Assembly (NCBI RefSeq): GCF_008831545.1
Contig: NZ_CP044525.1
Coordinates: 62,001 to 126,000, forward strand
Length of the DNA stretch: 64,000 nucleotides
Reading direction: 5' to 3'
Origin: Halorussus halophilus
Lineage (GTDB): Archaea > Halobacteriota > Halobacteria > Halobacteriales > Haladaptataceae
The position numbers and the translations under genes are program-made. The notes under the pieces were generated by a model. It ran no database searches, had not been told where the DNA came from, and saw only the letters and a list, made by a program, of their open reading frames with translations. This document shows, in pieces, positions 54,769 through 63,159 of the stretch (its first letter is position 1; every line of letters begins with the position of its first letter).

Positions 54769-56046
54769 ATGACCGAGGAATCGTCCGAACTCTCAGACTA
54801 CAACGACCGCTTCGACGACCCGTCTGAGGACCCACTATTCAACTTCGACGACGACGACCAAGACCGAGCAAACATCTTCGTCAGAAAAGAACTCCTCAAA
54901 GTCGGCCACGTCCCCGAAAGCGCCCGCATCGTCGGCCGCGACGACGAAATCGAAGCCGTCGCCGCCGAACTTCAACCAATCGTCCGTGGCGACCCACCAA
55001 ACAACGTCATGATCTACGGCAAGACGGGAACCGGCAAATCCCTCGTCGCCCGCCACGTCACCGAACGCGCACGCCGCGCCGCCGAATCCAACGACGTCGC
55101 CGCAGCCACCGTCTACGTCGACTGCGCCCAACACAACACCCAAACACGAGTCGCCCGAACCGTCACCCGAGCCCTCAACGAGCCCGACCTAACCGGACTA
55201 AACATCCCACGATCCGGCATCGGCAGTGGCGAATACTACGACTACCTCTGGGAAATCCTTGATGCAGCCTACGACTCAGTCATCATCATCCTCGACGAAG
55301 TCGACCGCTTAGATGACGACGACATCCTCATGCAACTCTCGCGAGCACGCGAGGCGGGGAAGGCGGACTGCCACCTCGGCATTATCGCAGTCAGTAACAA
55401 GATCGAATACCGCGACCGCCTCAACGAACGCGTCAAATCCAGTCTCCGGGAAGAAGAATTCGTCTTCCAACCCTACGACGCCAACCAACTCCGAGACATC
55501 ATGGACCACCGACGCGACGCCTTCCACGACGACGTCCTCTCGACAGACGTCATCCCACTCACAGCAGCCGTCGCGGCACAAGAACATGGTGACGCCCGCA
55601 AAGCAATCGAAATCCTCCGGCACGCCGGCGAATTAGCTGAGCGCGAGAGCGTCGAGACAGTCACCGAAGAACACGTCCGAGACGCACAAGAATGGGCTGA
55701 AATCGACCGCTTCGAAGAACTATTGCGCGGCTCGACGACCCAAGTGAAATTCGTGTTGTGTTCTCTCGCTTTGTTGACCAAGGAGAATTCTGGTGCGGAA
55801 GCATTCTCGACGAGCCGCATCTACGAACGCTATCAAACCATCGCAGAGCAACTCGATGCGAACACCTTGAGCGAGCATCGGATCTACGAGTTGTTGAAAG
55901 AACAGGCGTTCCTCGGTGTTGTCGAATCGACTCGTACTGGTGGCGGGCGCGGGCAAGGCAGTTACTTGGAGCATCGGTTGGTTCAGGACACAGAGATTGT
56001 GTTGAAGTCCGTGCTTCGGGACAGTCGTCTCGAGGAACTCGCCTAA
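54769..56046 (+). CDS. orc1: Orc1/Cdc6 initiator
   Basis: A 425-residue AAA+ initiator. Walker A is MIYGKTGTGKSLVARHV, Walker B IIILDEVDRLDDD, sensor 1 IAVSNKIEYRDRL, and sensor 2 about GDARKAIEILRHAGELA. The C-terminal winged helix (about 315-425) includes FSTSRIYERYQTIAEQLD and the wing VESTRTGGGRGQGSYLEH. It binds ORBs and loads the MCM helicase. Its gene is directly beside the ORB cluster, so it is most likely the cognate initiator. Confidence 0.95.
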   Translation: MTEESSELSDYNDRFDDPSEDPLFNFDDDDQDRANIFVRKELLKVGHVPESARIVGRDDEIEAVAAELQPIVRGDPPNNVMIYGKTGTGKSLVARHVTERARRAAESNDVAAATVYVDCAQHNTQTRVARTVTRALNEPDLTGLNIPRSGIGSGEYYDYLWEILDAAYDSVIIILDEVDRLDDDDILMQLSRAREAGKADCHLGIIAVSNKIEYRDRLNERVKSSLREEEFVFQPYDANQLRDIMDHRRDAFHDDVLSTDVIPLTAAVAAQEHGDARKAIEILRHAGELAERESVETVTEEHVRDAQEWAEIDRFEELLRGSTTQVKFVLCSLALLTKENSGAEAFSTSRIYERYQTIAEQLDANTLSEHRIYELLKEQAFLGVVESTRTGGGRGQGSYLEHRLVQDTEIVLKSVLRDSRLEELA

Positions 56047-56095
56047 CAACACCGGTCTGATTGTTCTTGCTGTTGGTTCGGATGGTTCGACCAAC

Positions 56096-56117
56096 CACCC
56101 CTCGTCCAGACTGTAAC
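56096..56117 (-). promoter_or_regulatory. Outlying ORB behind orc1
   Basis: CACCCCTCGTCCAGACTGTAAC, read on the minus strand, is a full ORB facing the origin. It lies 50 bases after the orc1 stop. With the origin boxes it brackets the initiator gene. Confidence 0.75.
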
Positions 56118-56230
56118 CAACCAGTGGAGACACTTGCTCAATCCCCAATATCATAGACTTCCGGCAATTCCTCGCCATCCTTATTGGGACCTACTGTCTC
56201 CGAACTATCTCGCCAACAAAGATACGATAC

Positions 56231-56283
56231 ACTAACCAACACACCCTATACCACACCCCGGATGTTGGTTAGTAACTCGAACT
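56231..56283. repeat. CTAACCAACA inverted repeat, copy 4
   Basis: ACTAACCAACA (56231-56241) and TGTTGGTTAGT (56273-56283), perfect 11-base arms. The cores are 31 bases apart, about one helical turn more than in the other three copies. It lies between the two orc1/cdc6 genes. Confidence 0.7.
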
Positions 56284-56463
56284 TCCACAACAGCCCGGAA
56301 TCACGTCTGTAAGCACTAGATGCACACCGATGAAACCAATCGTCCTCAGACTGAAAGAACATCAGTTTGTCCCTTAACGGCATTCCTTGGTGTGAGAATG
56401 GTTCTGGAAGTTCCGGAAACGAGGCCTTCGTGTTTAAGTCCCAGTAACCTGATACTGGATAGT

Positions 56464-57492
56464 ATGATCACCGATGCTCGCGTCCTCCGCGCAGGTTTCG
56501 TCCCCCGAGAAGTCGAGCATCGAGACGCAGAAGTCACCCACCTCACCGAAATCCTCGCCCCACTCACAGACGGCAACCCCGCCGACACCACACTCCTCCT
56601 CGGCCCATCTGGCGTCGGCAAAACCTGCTTAGCGAAATACACTGCCGAACAACTCCGGCAGGAGGTGCTCGACGTTGAATACCAATACGTGAATTGCTGG
56701 CAGAACTTCTCTGAGTTCCGCACCCTCTACCGAATCCTCGAAGGCCTCGGCAAAACAGTCGACATTCATCGTCAATCGACGCCTCGCGACGAACTGTTCG
56801 AACGCCTTCGCCGATACGATGGCCCGCCGTGTGTCGTGATCCTCGACGAAGCCGACCAACTCGACGACAAGAGCCTCCTCTACCACCTACACGAACTACC
56901 GCAGTTCTCGATGCTCCTCATCGCCAACCGCGAAAAGGAGTTGTTCTCGAACGCTGACGAACGGCTCACCAGTCGGCTGACTGGCTGCGAGCGCGTTCGC
57001 TTCGACCGCTATACTCCAGACGAACTCGTCTCCATCATGGACGCCCGAGTCAAATCTGGTCTCGAAGAAGACGTCATCGACCACGACCAACTAGCGATGA
57101 TTGCCGACGCTGCGGCGGGTGATGCACGAGTTGCATTGAGTATTCTTCGGACGGCGGCGCGACATGCACACCAGAATTACGAGGCCGAGATTACGGACGA
57201 TATTCTGGAGTCGGCGATGCCAGAAGCGCGCGCGAAGCGCCACGAGAAGGACGTTGAGACGTTGACGCCGCATCAGCAGACGCTCTATGAAATTATCGAG
57301 GAATACGAGGAAATCTCACCGAGCGAGTTGTACGGGGAGTACCGCGAGGAGATGGAGAATCCGAAGACTGACCGAACGGTCCGGAATTATCTCTCGAAGA
57401 TGGACCAGTACGACGTAATCGAGGCTGCGGGGACGAGCCGGGATCGAACGTACCGCTCCGTTTCGGAAACATTTGGAAACATCGGAGAGTAA
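56464..57492 (+). CDS. Second Orc1/Cdc6-family protein
   Basis: A 342-residue AAA+ protein of the same family, shorter than the first. Walker A is LLLGPSGVGKTCLAKYT and Walker B CVVILDEADQLDD. The C-terminal winged helix is kept (LTPHQQTLYEIIEEYEEISP, KTDRTVRNYLSKMDQYDVIE). ATG 56464 (MITDARVLRAGFVP) is preferred to 56320. No ORB cluster lies directly beside it, so it may act at the same origin, elsewhere, or as a regulator. Confidence 0.92.
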   Translation: MITDARVLRAGFVPREVEHRDAEVTHLTEILAPLTDGNPADTTLLLGPSGVGKTCLAKYTAEQLRQEVLDVEYQYVNCWQNFSEFRTLYRILEGLGKTVDIHRQSTPRDELFERLRRYDGPPCVVILDEADQLDDKSLLYHLHELPQFSMLLIANREKELFSNADERLTSRLTGCERVRFDRYTPDELVSIMDARVKSGLEEDVIDHDQLAMIADAAAGDARVALSILRTAARHAHQNYEAEITDDILESAMPEARAKRHEKDVETLTPHQQTLYEIIEEYEEISPSELYGEYREEMENPKTDRTVRNYLSKMDQYDVIEAAGTSRDRTYRSVSETFGNIGE

Positions 57493-57597
57493 CTGTTTCA
57501 GCCCGTTAACTGTCGGTTCGTAGAGTACAAGTACGTTTCCGGAAGTTCTGGAAGCCGCGCGCCGACGCTTAACCCGATAGTCGGACAAGCCGTATAT

Positions 57598-58290
57598 ATG
57601 GGAGAGAGTAGACAGACTTCAGGCGAACCGGAGCTACCGGAACTACAATCGGGAGTACATCTGTTGGAAATGGAGAGCGACGACCGGGTGACTGGTCCGC
57701 TCCACTCGCTCGTCTTAGACCATCTCTTGCTAAATGATGGGAACGCGTGCTGGGTGGACGCGGGCGGGCATGCAGTCACACAGTCGCTTGCTTCGCTCGC
57801 ACCGAGTATGCGAACACTCGACCGAATCCAGGTAGCTCGCGGGTTCACGCCGAATCAGCACTACACACTGCTTCGACGACTCCCCCGCCAGGTCGACGAG
57901 GATACGTCACTAGTAGTGTGTCCGGACATCGATCAGTTGTATCGAGACGCCGAGACGTACGCCGACGAAGGCGAAGAGTTACTACTGCGGGGAGTGGCGA
58001 CAGTCGCGGGCCTCGCAGACCGCTACGACATTCCCGTCTTAGTGACGCGCTCGACAAGGGATTCGTTCTCGGAACCGCTCGTGGCGGCCGCCGAGGAAAC
58101 GATTACAGTCGAGCAAACGAAGTTCGGCCCACGATTCAGTGGCTCGGAGTTCGAGACGCTCGTCTATCCGATGGGCAACGGTGTCGTGCAGACGACGATT
58201 GCCTTCTGGAAACGCGTACTGGAAGCAAGACAGCCAGCGTACGACACGGCCGAGACGCCACAGGAGGTGTCGGTGAATGGGGCGTACTAA
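57598..58290 (+). CDS. RecA-like protein without Walker A, PolB2 partner
   Basis: A 230-residue protein with a RecA/RadA-type core: GVHLLEMESDDRVTGPLHSL, DGNACWVDAGGHAVTQSLAS, DRIQVARGFTPNQHYTLLRR, and a Walker-B-like SLVVCPDIDQLY. A GxxxxGK[ST] loop is not present, so ATP binding is doubtful. It overlaps the next gene by 14 bases, and that gene is followed by PolB2. The set recalls bacterial ImuA-type RecA-like partners of mutagenic polymerases; this is an inference. Confidence 0.65.
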   Translation: MGESRQTSGEPELPELQSGVHLLEMESDDRVTGPLHSLVLDHLLLNDGNACWVDAGGHAVTQSLASLAPSMRTLDRIQVARGFTPNQHYTLLRRLPRQVDEDTSLVVCPDIDQLYRDAETYADEGEELLLRGVATVAGLADRYDIPVLVTRSTRDSFSEPLVAAAEETITVEQTKFGPRFSGSEFETLVYPMGNGVVQTTIAFWKRVLEARQPAYDTAETPQEVSVNGAY

Positions 58291-58561
58291 TCCGACGTTC
58301 CGCGACGTGCTTCGCACCGTCCACAACGACTGGGAGGACTACCGGCGGGCGCTTCGACGACCCGACCAGCAGCGGTTCGACCGCCTGTTCGAGGATGCAC
58401 GACAGTACGCCGATGCCGGAGGGTATCTGAACTACCAGAATCCGATGACCGTCGTCCTATTCTCGATTGCACTCGCCCAAGAGAAACGCATCGAAGACCT
58501 CGAAGCCGAACTCGAAGGCGAGCGAGCAGAAGAGAGCGACGACCGAACCGGATCTGCATAG
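58277..58561 (+). CDS. Small PolB2-operon protein
   Basis: A 94-residue helical protein (PTFRDVLRTVHNDWEDYRRA, FDRLFEDARQYADAGGYLNY, then LAQEKRIEDLEAELEGERAE). The C-terminus looks like a coiled coil. Its start overlaps the RecA-like gene, and it ends 7 bases before the polymerase gene. It probably works with one of them. No family known to me. Confidence 0.65.
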   Translation: MGRTNPTFRDVLRTVHNDWEDYRRALRRPDQQRFDRLFEDARQYADAGGYLNYQNPMTVVLFSIALAQEKRIEDLEAELEGERAEESDDRTGSA

Positions 58562-58568
58562 TCGGTCG

Positions 58569-60671
58569 ATGCCCTACAAAATCGATTTCTTCGACGGTGA
58601 AGTCGTAGCGTGGTCGCTCTCCGAGTCTGGGGCAGTCCCCGAGCGCGTGCTGGACTACACGCCAACGTTCTACGTTGGTGTCGGCGAAGGATCCACTGAA
58701 TCGCTTGCGGACGCACAGAGTGTGCTTGAGCAGTTCCCGACGGTCGCTCGAACGCAGTTCGAAGCGTGGCGGCCAGGCTTCCGACACGACACCGAGGAGG
58801 TGCTTCGTGTCGACGTGACCGATATCGATGAAGTGTCTCGGATGGCCCGCTGGACGCACGAGTGGGGTGACCCCGGCGAGTACCGCTGTTATAACGTAGA
58901 TTTCTCGCGGGAGTTCCGGTATTGTCTCGAAACCGATTGTTCGCCACTGCCCGATCAGGAGCTATCGACGCTCTCTATCGAAGGCCACGCCCACGAGTTC
59001 AGCGAATCGGAAATCGCGCCGTTGACTGTCGGCGGTGAATCAGTCGGTCGGTCGCCCGACGTGGCACTGCCGACTATCGACGAGCGAATCGAGCGCGAAG
59101 ATCCGGACGTGCTGGTGGTCGATTCGGCACAGATTCTTGCGGAGTTGCACTCACTCGCCGACCGCTACGGGTACGACCTGCAACTCGGACGACGGCCCGG
59201 CTTCCAACAGCTCGCTGGATCCTCGACGTACACGAGCTACGGCCGGGTTGGGCATTCTGCCGCCCGGTACAACGTGCCGGGGCGCGCGATTATCGACCGC
59301 TCGAACACCTTCCTCTACCAGAAATCGAATCTTGCGGGCTGTCTCTATCTCATCGAACGGTCAGGGAAATCACTGCAGGAACTCGCGTGGGCGTCCATCG
59401 GGAACGTCCTCACGGCAATCCAAATTCGCGAGGCCCTCTCGCGGAACGTCTTGGTACCGTGGCAGGCGTGGCGCCCGGAGAAGTTCAAGACGATGCGGCA
59501 ACTGCATGAGGGCGACCGTGGCGGATTCACCTTCGCGCCGGACGTGGGTGTTCACGAGGCGGTTCACGAACTCGACTTCTCGTCGCTGTATCCGAACATC
59601 ATCTGCACGCGGAACGTCTCGCCGGAGAAGATACGATGTGAGTGCCACAGTGAGCGTGAGGACGTCCCTGGAATCGGGTACAGTCTCTGTGACGAGCGTG
59701 GGTATTTGCCGGACGTGTTGCAGCCGCTCATCGATGACCGCGACGAGATTAAAGCAGAGATTCGAGCGAGCGAGGATGACGAGCGATTACGGGAGTTGGA
59801 GGGACGGTCGGATGCAATCAAGTGGATTTTGGTGTCGTGTTTCGGGTATCAGGGCTTCTCGAACGCGAAGTTCGGCCGCATCGAATGCCACGAGGCAATC
59901 AACGCCTTCGCTCGTGAAATACTGTTGGACGCGAAGCAGGCGCTCGAGCGCGGTGGGTGGCGTGTCGTTCACGGAATCGTCGATAGTATCTGGGTGACGC
60001 CACGCGAGGGCGAGGACCAGCGGTCTTTGAACGAGTTGGCCTCGGAGATTACTGACGACGTGAGAATCCGGTTGGAGTACGAAGCCGAGTACGACTGGGT
60101 GGCATTCGTGCCGATGCGGAATTCCGAGGCCGGAGCCCTAACGAAGTACTTCGGATCGATTGCAGGTGAGGAGGACGAGTTCAAGTATCGCGGCGTGGAG
60201 TGTCGCCAGCGAAGTACCTCGTCTTACGTGGCCGAGGTCCAGCAAGAGTTGATTCGCGTGTTCGACGAGCACCGCTCACCCGAGGCGGTCTGTGAGCGGC
60301 TTCAGCGCGCGCTCGAACGACTTCGAAGCGGTAGGGTTGCTCCGGAAGCGTTGGCGGTTACGACGCGCACTTCGAAGCGCGTGGAGGAGTACCAGCAATC
60401 GACGCGGACGGTCGCAGCGTTGGAACGCGCTTCAGATGGCGGCCGAGACTTACATCCAGGGCAGTCAGTCGAGTTCGTGGTCGTCGACGACTCGAAGCAG
60501 TCCCGTGAGCGCGTGGCGTTGGTGGACGAAGCAGAGACGTACGACGCGGAATTCTACGCTGGGGAGTTGATTCGGGCTGCCGAGAGCGTCCTGTCACCTC
60601 TTGGATGGCGCGAGGAGCACATTCGAGAGTATTTGGCGGATCGAACGGATGGAAGTTTGCGGAGCTTTTAG
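58569..60671 (+). CDS. B-family DNA polymerase, PolB2 type
   Basis: A 700-residue polymerase. Motif A is ELDFSSLYPNIICTRNV, motif B KWILVSCFGYQGFSNAKFG, and motif C VHGIVDSIWVTP; the usual YGDTDS has become GIVDS, keeping only the second Asp. Exonuclease motif I (DxE) appears as LSIEG, with Ser for Asp, so proofreading is probably lost. PolB2 proteins are thought to be degenerate and perhaps mutagenic. Start ATG 58569 (MPYKIDFFDGEV). Third gene of a tight operon. Confidence 0.88.
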   Translation: MPYKIDFFDGEVVAWSLSESGAVPERVLDYTPTFYVGVGEGSTESLADAQSVLEQFPTVARTQFEAWRPGFRHDTEEVLRVDVTDIDEVSRMARWTHEWGDPGEYRCYNVDFSREFRYCLETDCSPLPDQELSTLSIEGHAHEFSESEIAPLTVGGESVGRSPDVALPTIDERIEREDPDVLVVDSAQILAELHSLADRYGYDLQLGRRPGFQQLAGSSTYTSYGRVGHSAARYNVPGRAIIDRSNTFLYQKSNLAGCLYLIERSGKSLQELAWASIGNVLTAIQIREALSRNVLVPWQAWRPEKFKTMRQLHEGDRGGFTFAPDVGVHEAVHELDFSSLYPNIICTRNVSPEKIRCECHSEREDVPGIGYSLCDERGYLPDVLQPLIDDRDEIKAEIRASEDDERLRELEGRSDAIKWILVSCFGYQGFSNAKFGRIECHEAINAFAREILLDAKQALERGGWRVVHGIVDSIWVTPREGEDQRSLNELASEITDDVRIRLEYEAEYDWVAFVPMRNSEAGALTKYFGSIAGEEDEFKYRGVECRQRSTSSYVAEVQQELIRVFDEHRSPEAVCERLQRALERLRSGRVAPEALAVTTRTSKRVEEYQQSTRTVAALERASDGGRDLHPGQSVEFVVVDDSKQSRERVALVDEAETYDAEFYAGELIRAAESVLSPLGWREEHIREYLADRTDGSLRSF

Positions 60672-60688
60672 GTATAGTATTACTACGA

Positions 60689-60723
60689 AGTATTACTGGG
60701 CAGTGTTGTCAGGCAGTAATACT
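60689..60723. terminator. Inverted repeat after polB2
   Basis: AGTATTACTG (60689-60698) and CAGTAATACT (60714-60723), perfect 10-base arms, 18 bases after the polymerase stop. AGTATTACT also occurs once more at 60677-60685. It could be a terminator or protein site. Confidence 0.4.
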
Positions 60724-60824
60724 GCGGATGCCTCGTGCAGGCTACTTGACAACGAACGAACCTTAGACTTTTAACTAAAAATGGCCTTGTTGAAATCCTC
60801 AATCAGCGACAGGTTTCAGCGGGA

Positions 60825-60853
60825 GTGCTGAATACAGCGCGCATATTCAGCAC
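60825..60853. repeat. TGCTGAATA palindrome, possible IS relic
   Basis: GTGCTGAATA (60825-60834) and TATTCAGCAC (60844-60853). Similar TGCTGAA/TTCAGCA arms occur at 63160-63186 beside the IS5 transposase and, less exact, near 62165-62220. Confidence 0.45.
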
Positions 60854-60896
60854 CATCCCACAAAATGGAGAGTTGCAGGTTGTCTATAGTACAACG

Positions 60897-61880
60897 TCAC
60901 CTAGTTGTGTCGGATTCCTCCTCGGGTCCACCACCGTTTTCCGGTAACTGGATGCCCGGTCTCGGCGTTTCGAACGGGCGACCGCCTTTCAAACTGAACA
61001 GCATCTCCCGGCTCGACAGAACCCGAATCTCCGGATACCGGCGTCTCACGGCTTGCGCGTAGCTCGCGAGCGCGACCAATACGACGCCACCAGTCGTGTT
61101 GCCAAGCAGGACCGGAAGCCAGAACTCATAAATCAGGGTGAGTACCCCCGGACTCGGCGTCTTGAGAAACACGACGAAGAGTGCTTCAGCGCCCGAACTC
61201 ACGACGTGGTACAGGCCGAGGACGGGAATCGTGTAGAAGACGAGATAGGTGATTACGACACGCGAGATCGTGTCTCGCGCAGCCGTATGGAGCCACACCA
61301 CGCCAGCAACAAGCCACCCCGCGAACAGGGCCTTGAAGAACAGGTCCCACCAGCCCAGTTCGAGGCCGTGCTGGAGGAATTCGGCTCCGACCTCCATCTC
61401 TGCCGGCGCAAGTACGTGCGTGTTTGCGAGGATGAACGCGCCGAACGCGGCACCGATGACATTCGCCAGCAGGACAACGCTCCACATGCGTAACAGCAAG
61501 GGGAGACTGGCCAACCGGGTCAGCACCAGCTTGACCGGTGGGAGAGTGGTCTCGGTGTACAGTTCGTACCGTCCGAGAATGATGTACATGAACCCGATCG
61601 GATACAGCACTGCGGCGAGGAATCTATTGTTTGGGAACGTCGCGGTCCCGACCGTGTAGCCGATGAACGTCAAGACGATCGCGAAGCCGGCGGTGAAACC
61701 GCTGAAAAACAGTTCCGAGAGCGTGCTGGCGATTTCCTCGTCGGCGGACGCGAGCAGCCGTTGATGGATTTCATTCCATGAGAAGCGATCGCCGAGTGCC
61801 CAGCCCGCTGCCGGGACGCCGGAAGCAGCCCGGTCCTGGGATCGGACGACTGGTGGCGAGTCCTCGGATTCGTCGCTCAT
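60897..61880 (-). CDS. Formate/nitrite transporter family protein
   Basis: A 327-residue membrane protein of the FNT family with six helices (FSGFTAGFAIVLTFIGYTVG, FLAAVLYPIGFMYIILGRYE, LLLRMWSVVLLANVIGAAFG, FFKALFAGWLVAGVVWLHTA, ISRVVITYLVFYTIPVLGLY, LLGNTTGGVVLVALASYAQA). LYTETTLPP and LLGNTTGG fit the loops that hold the pore. It carries small monovalent anions. The N-terminal 35 and C-terminal 45 residues are cytoplasmic and charged. Confidence 0.85.
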   Translation of the reverse strand: MSDESEDSPPVVRSQDRAASGVPAAGWALGDRFSWNEIHQRLLASADEEIASTLSELFFSGFTAGFAIVLTFIGYTVGTATFPNNRFLAAVLYPIGFMYIILGRYELYTETTLPPVKLVLTRLASLPLLLRMWSVVLLANVIGAAFGAFILANTHVLAPAEMEVGAEFLQHGLELGWWDLFFKALFAGWLVAGVVWLHTAARDTISRVVITYLVFYTIPVLGLYHVVSSGAEALFVVFLKTPSPGVLTLIYEFWLPVLLGNTTGGVVLVALASYAQAVRRRYPEIRVLSSREMLFSLKGGRPFETPRPGIQLPENGGGPEEESDTTR

Positions 61881-62343
61881 GAATACCCTCCAGACAGCAG
61901 CTGCTGTGGTTCGACTGTATTCGGAGTCGGGTCCGCTCGTCGGACCTGAATAATCCGCGATCCCAGACTAAGATGAAATGGTGGTACCATAATGTCTCTC
62001 CCCGAATATGGGTGACAATATGTAGCATTATAAATTTATCAGCGGCAAGCGGGAGACGGCTACCGGCGTTCGGACGTATGGCGTTCCGTTATCCCGTGCA
62101 TGTGAGTCAGGGCCAACTAACTGGTGACTATTCCTCTGAAGCTGACATTCCGTTGACTACATCCTCTATACTCAGCACGCGACTCTTGACAGTGTTCGGT
62201 GAGGTCTCTGCGATCATGCTGAATAGAGGGCGCGAATCGGTCACTGGCACAGCATCCAGTATGTGCGAGTCGGATTGCTCAGAACAGAGCGTGTAGTTCG
62301 TGTGAGTGCTGACGTTTACAAATACGGGAACTCACATCGAAGT
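61881..62343. other. 463-base stretch with IS-like debris
   Basis: No gene is supported. TACTCAGCACGCGACTC ... ATGCTGAATAGAGG at 62165-62227 resembles haloarchaeal IS5-type end regions. The promoter of the next gene should lie near 62310-62340. Confidence 0.4.
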
Positions 62344-63102
62344 ATGGTTGCCACGTATCCAATACTGTCACTACTGGTCATCTTCGCGCTCTCATTGTTG
62401 ATTGTGCGTATTGGTTCAATTGCGCTGGAGATGACGGGCCTCTCACCAGATGTGGCCTCCTTTCAAGCCACGTCAGCATTCTCTGGAGCGGGATATACGA
62501 CCGAAGAAGCTGAACAGGCTGTCACCACGGCTGGCCGCCGAAAGACCGTGAAGGCGCTCATTCGGCTCGGCAGCATTGGAATCATCGGTGCGATTTCGTC
62601 GCTTGTGCTTTCGTTCACGCGTACTAGTGGCGATAACCTGTTGAGCTTACTGTACATTCTCGGTGGTGTCGGTGTAATCGTCCTGTTCGCACGAAGCCGA
62701 TGGTTCAACCGCCTCGTCACACCACTTATTGAGTGGGCGCTTAGTAAGACAACAGAGTTGGAGGTCACGGATTATGTCCAATTGCTCGGGTTGCAACACG
62801 AGTATCGTGTGGCGGAGGTGGATGTCGAGGCGGGGGATTGGCTGGCTGAGAAGACGATTACTGAACTGGATTTACCGAGCGAGGGGGTGTCGATACTCGG
62901 CATCCGCCGGGAGGACTCATACATCGGTGCGCCGCAACCAGATGTGGAGACGAAACCCGGAGACACACTCGTCCTCTATGGGAAACGAGACCGTCTCAAA
63001 GAACTGTCAGGCCGCCTCAGTGGAGAGACAGAGGCCCGAGAAGATGCTGTCGAAGACCACGAAGGAACCCTCGAAGAGCAAGAACAACTCATTGAAAAAT
63101 AA
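62344..63102 (+). CDS. TrkA-C domain membrane protein
   Basis: A 252-residue protein. The N-terminus has about three membrane helices (LSLLVIFALSLLIVRIGSIA, ALIRLGSIGIIGAISSLVLS, LLSLLYILGGVGVIVLFARS). Residues about 150-225 form a TrkA-C/RCK-C domain (YRVAEVDVEAGDWLAEKTIT, VSILGIRREDSYIGAPQPDV, TLVLYGKRDRLKELSGRL), which binds a small ligand such as a nucleotide. The tail is acidic. ATG 62344 is preferred to 62263. It likely senses or carries ions. Confidence 0.78.
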   Translation: MVATYPILSLLVIFALSLLIVRIGSIALEMTGLSPDVASFQATSAFSGAGYTTEEAEQAVTTAGRRKTVKALIRLGSIGIIGAISSLVLSFTRTSGDNLLSLLYILGGVGVIVLFARSRWFNRLVTPLIEWALSKTTELEVTDYVQLLGLQHEYRVAEVDVEAGDWLAEKTITELDLPSEGVSILGIRREDSYIGAPQPDVETKPGDTLVLYGKRDRLKELSGRLSGETEAREDAVEDHEGTLEEQEQLIEK

Positions 63103-63159
63103 GCACTCCCTTTCTAGCGGATGGTTCAGTAGAGTGTGGTGAAATGAACGGACTCGCCA

